DNA from: an uncultured Clostridia bacterium
GTDB lineage: Bacteria; Bacillota; Clostridia; Peptostreptococcales; Anaerovoracaceae
DNA: 37,301 nt
Direction: 5' to 3'
Assembly (NCBI GenBank): GCA_938049335.1
Contig: CALIYX010000018.1
Span: 1-37,301, forward strand
Positions 32,497-37,301 of the stretch are shown here, piece after piece (position 1 is the stretch's first letter; each line of letters starts with the position of its first letter). The notes beneath the pieces were generated by a model that did not search any database, was not told the DNA's origin, and saw only the letters and a program-made list of their open reading frames with translations. The translations under genes and the position numbers were made by a program.

Positions 32497-32650
32497 ACCT
32501 TCTCCTTTTCCACCTACTGGGATTTGCATGACAAATCTGTTTCGGCTGTGCCTACTAGCTTGCTCTGCAAGTTGTTCGACATTACTAAAATAACTTTAGG
32601 TGGTGAGTGACGGACGCTTAACATCCTGCCCACCGTGCTTAAAATACAAG
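32497..32650 (-). promoter_or_regulatory. rplM leader, candidate L13 autoregulatory leader
   Basis: The predicted 154-nt leader contains a perfect CGTGCTT/AAGCACG hairpin right at its 5' end and then a second structure with outer GGTG/CACC and inner GGATG/CGTCC pairing (about 32586-32632). Firmicutes rplM operons often carry an L13 leader for feedback control; the position and two-hairpin layout fit, but I did not match the consensus base by base. Confidence 0.5.
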
Positions 32651-32657
32651 CACGAAT

Positions 32658-32686
32658 ATTATATCTCAGCCTCAAATTAATTGCAA
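32658..32686 (-). promoter_or_regulatory. Promoter of rplM-rpsI
   Basis: TTGCAA (32681-32686), 17-base spacer and perfect TATAAT (32658-32663) on the minus strand. Confidence 0.8.
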
Positions 32687-32755
32687 GTACTGTTTTTGCA
32701 TATGCCCTATAATGCTCACATTAAGAGTATTATTTAATTGATTTTCTCTTCCTAA

Positions 32756-34783
32756 TTAAAGCCTGTTCCTTTTCCCTACAAATCCTGTCAAGATCCAAAA
32801 TAGTATAAATGCAGAAATAAGACTGAGAACATATCCTCCTATGTTAGAAAAGTCTCCCGTGTTTGGTCTATCTGGAGTTTTTTCATTTCTGATTTCAAAA
32901 TGCTGAAGCTCTGCAGTATTTTCAACATTTATTTCTACTGGATTTGAAAGCTTTTCATAGCCCTGAGGCGCTCTCTCCTCAACAACAGTGTACTTTCCAT
33001 CCCTTATCCCTTCAATTCTATGTGGATTTCCATCACTAATCCATCTGTCTACAATTTTTCCATTAGAATCCTTGAGCAAAAGTTCTGCTCCGCTTAGAGA
33101 ATGCTTCTTGCCTTCGCTTATTGTAAGCTTTGATATTTCAATCTTTATCAACGCATTTCCTATTTGCGATTCATATAAAAATTCCTTTTCGCCGTCATCT
33201 CTAGTAACTATGGTATCGCCTTCAGCTCCCATAGCCTCAATTCTGTATGCTTCCTTGCTAAGGGCGTAACCATCTGGAGATTTCGTTTCTTTTAGCTCGT
33301 AAATTCCCGGAAGAAGACCACCCTTTTCTGCGACTCCATCCTCACCTGTAACAATTTTTCCTACACGAGCTTCTTCTCCTTGCTTAAGTGGTTTTCCATC
33401 TGCATCAGCAATCCTCTTCAGATCAAAATGAGCTCCAGCAAGAGCCTTGTTTTCGCTTTCCCCAAATTTTCTAACTCTAACTCTGACGGTCTGCTCTTTC
33501 TCATCAAAGCTAGGAACTTCATACTCACTGATAGATAGCTTTCCATTCTCATCTTTAACAGGCTTTAGTTTAATTACCTTAACTTCCTCATTAATCCAGA
33601 ATCCCTTTGGAGCCTTGGTTTCTCTAATTCTATATGTTCCTATAGGTAGCAAAGCCTTGCCGTCATCATTAGTATAAAGTTCATCACTTCCATCCTTTAA
33701 ATATGAAGCATCTAGCCTCACCTTTCCTTCTTCATCGGTAGTAAATATCCATGTCCTTTCTACTTCACTAGACTCCTCTAGACTAGCGAAGTACTCAACA
33801 GTAAATTCAGCTCCAGCAAGCGAAAGCAGCTTATCTTGGTTGCTAGCTGCAGCCTTCTTTTGGATCAAAACATCAAGCTCTGCAGCAAGTGGCTCATCAT
33901 TTGAACGAATGACAAAGTTCTCGTTTGCCTTAATCTCAAATTCATATTCATTAGGATCTAATCCCATATTATTAGGTGCACTAATCTCCCTAGCCTTGTA
34001 CTTACCAGGCTTCAGCACCTTCGTATCGGTATTTCCGTTTTCGTCAGTCACTAGCTCTGCAACAAGCTTTCCACTAGAGTCAACCACATGATAGATGGCC
34101 CCAGCAAGGCTATATATCTTCGGACAAGCACTGAAAAGCTTTGATCTAGTGCCAGTTTCTTTCTTCAACTCCGCAGTTCCCTCAAGTGCGCTCAGCGTAA
34201 ACAAAACCTGCGACTGCTCGGCGCTAGCTCCTTTGTAATATAGACCTTTTCCCATAAAGCTTCCCGCATTTGCATCAGCATACCTTCTTGCCTCTGCTAT
34301 GACAGCTCTCTGAGTCTCTCGGTCAGCACCTCTCATAGAGTACATTTCGTCTACTCTATTGTCAGTAAAACATCCCTTGTGACCATTGACATTCATCCAG
34401 ACCCATGCCTGAAGCAGGGCTGACTTAGTGTAATCGTCGATACTTGCTCCTCTTATACTCTCTAGCCCTAGTGCAATCCTTGTTATCACATCCTGCGGCA
34501 AGTAGTTTAGGGCATCCTCAACATTCTTCGCAGAATCCTTTGATGGAGCCGACGGCTGAACGCAATAAACAGCTTCATTATTACCGTTGACAAAATCGTG
34601 AGCAGCATGCCCTATCCACGCCCCATTATCTGTAGAAATCAGATACTCGTTACTCCCAGATTTCCTTGTCACATCAGTCTGTGCACTTGCAATAGGTGAA
34701 AGCGCTAGCTGAACCATCAAAATTGACATCACCAGCACTACAATCACCAAACTTCTTAATCTCTTTACCCTTGTTCTTATCAA
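32756..34783 (-). CDS. Sortase-anchored adhesin with thioester-like domain and four SpaA/Cna-B repeats
   Basis: A 675-residue surface protein: signal peptide (to about residue 34), an N-terminal domain with YCV (C74) and LLQAWVW (Q125) that fit the two motifs of internal Cys-Gln thioester domains, then four prealbumin-like SpaA/Cna-B domains. Each of these ends in an E-box (YKAREISAP, YRIRETKAP, YELKETKSP, YTVVEERAP) whose Glu assists Lys-Asn isopeptide bonds. The C-terminus is RPNTGD, a hydrophobic span and KRNRL for sortase anchoring. This is the layout of Gram-positive adhesins that bind host surfaces covalently, and of pilus tip proteins. The start codon is TTG at 34783, fixed by AGGAGG 5 bases upstream; no in-frame ATG lies nearby. 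Expression appears controlled by a leader terminator (34789-34837). No pilin or sortase genes adjoin it. Confidence 0.88.
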   Translation of the reverse strand: MIRTRVKRLRSLVIVVLVMSILMVQLALSPIASAQTDVTRKSGSNEYLISTDNGAWIGHAAHDFVNGNNEAVYCVQPSAPSKDSAKNVEDALNYLPQDVITRIALGLESIRGASIDDYTKSALLQAWVWMNVNGHKGCFTDNRVDEMYSMRGADRETQRAVIAEARRYADANAGSFMGKGLYYKGASAEQSQVLFTLSALEGTAELKKETGTRSKLFSACPKIYSLAGAIYHVVDSSGKLVAELVTDENGNTDTKVLKPGKYKAREISAPNNMGLDPNEYEFEIKANENFVIRSNDEPLAAELDVLIQKKAAASNQDKLLSLAGAEFTVEYFASLEESSEVERTWIFTTDEEGKVRLDASYLKDGSDELYTNDDGKALLPIGTYRIRETKAPKGFWINEEVKVIKLKPVKDENGKLSISEYEVPSFDEKEQTVRVRVRKFGESENKALAGAHFDLKRIADADGKPLKQGEEARVGKIVTGEDGVAEKGGLLPGIYELKETKSPDGYALSKEAYRIEAMGAEGDTIVTRDDGEKEFLYESQIGNALIKIEISKLTISEGKKHSLSGAELLLKDSNGKIVDRWISDGNPHRIEGIRDGKYTVVEERAPQGYEKLSNPVEINVENTAELQHFEIRNEKTPDRPNTGDFSNIGGYVLSLISAFILFWILTGFVGKRNRL

Positions 34784-34788
34784 AATTA

Positions 34789-34837
34789 CCTCCTTTTTTG
34801 GTACGAAAAAAGGAGCAGCACCACAGGCACTACTCCT
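34789..34837 (-). promoter_or_regulatory. Leader attenuator and SD-sequestering hairpin of the adhesin gene
   Basis: On the minus strand AGGAGTAGTGCC (34837-34826) pairs with GGTGCTGCTCCT (34822-34811), 12 pairs with G-U wobbles, followed by five more Us: a complete intrinsic terminator. It lies between the promoter (34864-34892) and the start codon, so it would act inside the leader. The 3' arm plus U-run, CTCCTTTTTT, can instead pair perfectly over 10 bases with AAAAAAGGAG (34799-34790), which holds the Shine-Dalgarno sequence. The two hairpins share the same bases and exclude each other. Confidence 0.7.
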
Positions 34838-34863
34838 CTTCGTTACACTTATTTTACGATATC

Positions 34864-34892
34864 ATATTATCACTTGATTCTTCCCCGGTCAA
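34864..34892 (-). promoter_or_regulatory. Promoter of the adhesin gene
   Basis: TTGACC (34887-34892), 17-base spacer, TAATAT (34864-34869) on the minus strand. The transcript would start near 34857, giving a leader of about 75 nt that contains the terminator. Confidence 0.72.
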
Positions 34893-35058
34893 TCAAATCT
34901 AAGATTTCCCCAAAGACGCTCGCGACTTATTTTTCAATCCTGATGCCTGACTGGCCATCTATAAATATACATAACTTTGACAGTTTCGACCACAACTATG
35001 CACAATAGTGATAAGAAACCTTAACAAAATTATCACATAAGACGTGTATACTCATAAT

Positions 35059-35161
35059 TGTCAAAAGAGCATACGCCAATAACAGTTTCTTTTGAACGTT
35101 CTTTCTTAATAATAACATCGCGCCAAAGGGCTTCGGGTGACCGAGGCCTTTTGGTTTTTTT
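35059..35161 (+). ncRNA. Candidate small RNA ending in a strong orphan terminator
   Basis: A 14-base-pair stem CCAAAGGGCTTCGG/CCGAGGCCTTTTGG (35123-35154, two G-U pairs, GTGA tetraloop) is followed by seven Ts on the plus strand (35155-35161). No plus-strand gene lies within 8 kb upstream, and the flanking genes are both on the minus strand, so the terminator must end some short plus-strand transcript. A TATACT (35047-35052) would place its start near 35059, giving about 100 nt; the -35 element is poor (TTAACA 20 bases upstream). No convincing ORF is inside. The rest of 34893-35058 shows nothing recognisable. Confidence 0.5.
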
Positions 35162-35180
35162 GTAAAGCCTTTGATAGGCT

Positions 35181-36326
35181 CTATTTCTCAAATGGGAACT
35201 TGTAATCCAAGTTGTATTTATCTCTAACTTCGATGAACTCCTTCTGAACAGCCTCTCCGATAGGCACTCCCTTGTCCTTACGGAATACGGAAGTCATGTA
35301 AGACTTCTCGCCAGCAGTGTAGATTCTGTCGTGACCAGGAGCCTTCTCTGATGCTCTTAGCTCTCTCAAGATGTCCCCACAGGTCTTGCGGAATTCCTTT
35401 TCCCCAACAAAGAAATCAGGATTGATAACCATGAAGAAGTGACCAAGCCCATAAGGTCTGCGTTTTCCATCTGCATCAAAACCAGATAGTGCCTTTAGGA
35501 AATGTCCTCCCTGAAGCGCAGCTGAGAGAACCTCAACAACAGTCGCATAGCTATATCCCTTGTATCCAGCAAGCTCCTCGCCTATTCCTCCAAGAGGCGC
35601 AAGTGCAGCTCTTCCACTAGTCAAAGCTTCTAAAATATCCTCACTATCTGTCATAGCCTCACCGTTTCTTCCGATAACCATACCAGCTGGCGTATCCATG
35701 CCGCAGCGCGCAAAATACTCAATCTTACCTCTCTGCGTGATTGAAGTTGCACAGTCAATGCAGAATGGGAACCCCTCGTCTGTAGGTAGGGAGAATGTCA
35801 AAGGATTTGTTCCAAGCATATTCTCTACACCAAATGTAGGTGCAATCGAAGGTCTCGCATTTGTTCCTGAGATACCAATCATTCCCTCATCAGCAGCCAT
35901 GCCTGTCCAATATCCTGAAATTCCATAGTGTGTGGAGTTTCTGATAGCCGCCATACCCATGCCGTATGTCTTAGCCTTTTCGATTATAGACTTCATCGCC
36001 TTATAAGAAGCAACCATGCCCATACCATCGTGAGCATCTACAACCAAAGTCGTAGGAGTGTCTTTGATTACCTCGTACTCAGTTACAGGCTTCTGGATGC
36101 CCGCATTGATTCTGTCTATGTAAATAGGCTTAAATCTATTGCATCCGTGGCTTTCGATTCCGCGCCTATCGCTCTCAAGAAGTACATCTGCGCATATCCT
36201 AGCGTCCTCCTCTGGCACACCAACTGCCTTGAACGCATCAATCATAAAATTCTCTACTAAATCCCAAGCTACATAGGGCCTTGTTTCTGGGGCCTTTTCA
36301 ATGTTTAACGATGTTACCTGTGGCAT
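35181..36326 (-). CDS. Ldh2 family malate/L-lactate-type dehydrogenase
   Basis: NAD(P)-dependent oxidoreductase of the malate/L-lactate/ureidoglycolate dehydrogenase family (not the Rossmann-fold MDH/LDH), 381 residues. Family motifs are ESHGCNRF near residue 58, RNSTHYGISGYW, GTNARPSIAPTFG, LGTNPLTFSLPT, and CIDCATSITQRGKIEYF. Substrate (malate, lactate, sulfolactate or a related 2-hydroxy acid) cannot be told. AGGAGG lies 5 bases before the ATG. TATAAT is present at about 36365-36370 on the minus strand but without a clear -35. It is monocistronic. Confidence 0.92.
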   Translation of the reverse strand: MPQVTSLNIEKAPETRPYVAWDLVENFMIDAFKAVGVPEEDARICADVLLESDRRGIESHGCNRFKPIYIDRINAGIQKPVTEYEVIKDTPTTLVVDAHDGMGMVASYKAMKSIIEKAKTYGMGMAAIRNSTHYGISGYWTGMAADEGMIGISGTNARPSIAPTFGVENMLGTNPLTFSLPTDEGFPFCIDCATSITQRGKIEYFARCGMDTPAGMVIGRNGEAMTDSEDILEALTSGRAALAPLGGIGEELAGYKGYSYATVVEVLSAALQGGHFLKALSGFDADGKRRPYGLGHFFMVINPDFFVGEKEFRKTCGDILRELRASEKAPGHDRIYTAGEKSYMTSVFRKDKGVPIGEAVQKEFIEVRDKYNLDYKFPFEK

Positions 36327-36399
36327 AACAACCTCCTATTGCCTACGTCATTAATTGATATTCATATTATATCACCTCCGCCCATCAAAATATACACAT

Positions 36400-36428
36400 T
36401 TGACATCAAAGCGAAATAGTGCTAACTT
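36400..36428 (+). promoter_or_regulatory. Possible promoter of tcdA
   Basis: A perfect TTGACA (36400-36405) is followed after 17 bases by a poor TAACTT (36423-36428), 30 bases before the ATG at 36458. Confidence 0.4.
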
Positions 36429-36457
36429 TTTTATACAACCAAAGAATGGAGATTACT

Positions 36458-37216
36458 ATGGAAACACAGTTTTCACGTACAGAAAGAATATTGGGCAGGG
36501 AATTCATTGAAAGACTTTCTTCCCGCAGGGTTGCAATCTTCGGTGTTGGAGGTGTCGGCGGCTATGTCATGGAATCACTTGTTCGCTCAGGCATAGGCTG
36601 TATAGATATCGTGGATAATGACACAGTAGCGCTCAGCAATCTGAACCGCCAGATCATCGCAACTCACAGCAGTATCGGCGAAAACAAAGTCGATGTTGCT
36701 GAAGCGAGAGCAAAGGATATAAACCCAGAAATAATAGTAAATAAGCATAATGTCTTCTATCTTCCGGATTCAGACTATGAATTTGATTTTGCAGGCTTTG
36801 ACTATATAGTCGACGCTATAGATACTGTTTCAGCAAAGCTTGCTTTGATAGAGAAGGCGCACGAGCACGGAGTTCCAATCATCTCGGCCATGGGCTGTGG
36901 AAATCGTTTTGATCCAACAAAGCTTGTAGTGACAGATATCTATAAAACTGAGATGGATCCTCTAGCAAAGGTGATGCGCAAGGAACTAAAAAAACGCGGA
37001 ATAAAGAAGCTCAAGGTTGTCTATTCAACGGAGGAACCGCTAAAGCCTATGGATTTTGATGAAGATGGCCAAAAAATAATGGCTAGTTCACAGGTCGCAG
37101 CAGCAGGTCAGACTAGAGCTAAGTCAGTTCCTGGCTCAACTGCATTTGTTCCTTCAGCTGCTGGGCTGTTAATAGCATCTCAAGTTGCCTTTGATCTAAC
37201 AAAAGACCTTAGATAG
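36458..37216 (+). CDS. tcdA: tRNA threonylcarbamoyladenosine dehydratase (E1-like)
   Basis: ThiF/E1-superfamily enzyme that uses ATP to cyclise t6A37 of tRNA to ct6A. The 252-residue protein has the nucleotide-binding GVGGVGG (29-35), DNDTVALSNLNRQ, VDAIDTVSAKLALIE and the TcdA-type C-terminal segment GSTAFVPSAAGLLIAS. Start at 36458 has GGAG 6 bases upstream, in preference to ATGs at 36419 and 36446. No ubiquitin-like or sulfur carrier partner adjoins it, which supports TcdA over ThiF/MoeB. Confidence 0.92.
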   Translation: METQFSRTERILGREFIERLSSRRVAIFGVGGVGGYVMESLVRSGIGCIDIVDNDTVALSNLNRQIIATHSSIGENKVDVAEARAKDINPEIIVNKHNVFYLPDSDYEFDFAGFDYIVDAIDTVSAKLALIEKAHEHGVPIISAMGCGNRFDPTKLVVTDIYKTEMDPLAKVMRKELKKRGIKKLKVVYSTEEPLKPMDFDEDGQKIMASSQVAAAGQTRAKSVPGSTAFVPSAAGLLIASQVAFDLTKDLR

Positions 37217-37246
37217 ACTTAAATACCACAAAACCCCTTATCATTC

Positions 37247-37301
37247 TGATATGTACCCAGAATCCTGGACACATGTTATGAACTAAGCGGAACACATGGA
37301 T
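37247..37301 (+). mobile_element. Possible left end of an IS3-family element, cut by window edge
   Basis: The segment TGTACCCAGAATCCTGGACA (37252-37271) resembles the terminal repeats of IS3-group insertion sequences, which have the pattern TGT...CC...GGACA. A purine stretch (AAGCGGA) 4 bases before ATGGAT at 37296 would suit the start of orfA. Only 55 bases are visible, so this is a tentative call. Confidence 0.35.

Noticed and set aside
34806..34837. Adhesin leader hairpin as the terminator of the upstream dehydrogenase gene
   Set aside because: A promoter for the adhesin (34864-34892) lies upstream of the hairpin, and the dehydrogenase gene ends 340 bases further away, so an attenuator is the better reading.
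36458..37216. ThiF or MoeB (sulfur-carrier adenylyltransferase) for the E1-like protein
   Set aside because: The C-terminal segment and lack of neighbouring thiamine or molybdopterin genes fit TcdA better.
1..37301. CRISPR arrays, tRNA or rRNA genes, prophage genes
   Set aside because: No regularly spaced repeats, cloverleaf sequences, rRNA segments or phage structural genes were seen on reading both strands.

Overview
The window reads as chromosomal DNA of an anaerobic Gram-positive bacterium of the class Clostridia. The evidence is anaerobic ribonucleotide reductase (NrdD/NrdG), a flavodoxin paired with a DUF3793 protein, a long (639-residue) glutamine synthetase, two surface proteins ending in xPNTGD sorting signals, strong AGGAGG ribosome-binding sites and modest GC content. 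A relative of Mogibacterium or Eubacterium family XIII is my guess only. I see no prophage, CRISPR array, rRNA or tRNA. The last ~50 bases look like the edge of an IS3-type element.

Layout. 1-4749 (minus strand): the nrdG-nrdD operon behind a sigma-A promoter that overlaps two tandem NrdR-type boxes, preceded by an Orn/Lys/Arg decarboxylase gene. 4839-15365 (minus): cardiolipin synthase, then a probable run of co-oriented genes (TM protein, zinc-ribbon/acidic TM protein, UPF0182 protein, glutamine synthetase, serS) from the promoter at 15395-15423 to the terminator at 6398-6425. 15575-17861: an iron-response cluster of flavodoxin, DUF3793 protein, a SemiSWEET-like protein and a DtxR-type regulator, with three DtxR/IdeR-like operators and a long structured leader. 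17944-23696 (minus): sortase-anchored protein, glutathione peroxidase, radA and an EF-G-like GTPase. 24000-26746 (plus): serine acetyltransferase, polysaccharide deacetylase and a class-I glutamine amidotransferase-like hydrolase, behind a structured leader. 26790-28682 (minus): TRIC-type channel, flavin reductase and YgjP-like metallopeptidase. 28762-31431 (minus): a methionine ABC transporter in the order metQ-metN-metI. 31653-32496 (minus): rplM-rpsI with a leader. 32756-34892 (minus): a thioester/SpaA-repeat adhesin with a built-in terminator and a sequestered ribosome-binding site. 35059-37301: a candidate small RNA, an Ldh2-family dehydrogenase, tcdA and the IS edge.

The most unusual items are: (1) MetQ appears circularly permuted, with the segment that normally forms its C-terminal half placed first after the lipobox; (2) NrdD carries its own C-terminal CxxC redoxin domain; (3) the adhesin leader contains mutually exclusive hairpins, a terminator against an SD-sequestering stem, just downstream of a good promoter; (4) an orphan, very strong plus-strand terminator suggests an unannotated small RNA; (5) a GC-rich structured leader lies between two near-identical iron boxes upstream of the DUF3793-flavodoxin operon. 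All functional names come from reading motifs in the translated sequence; no database search was run.
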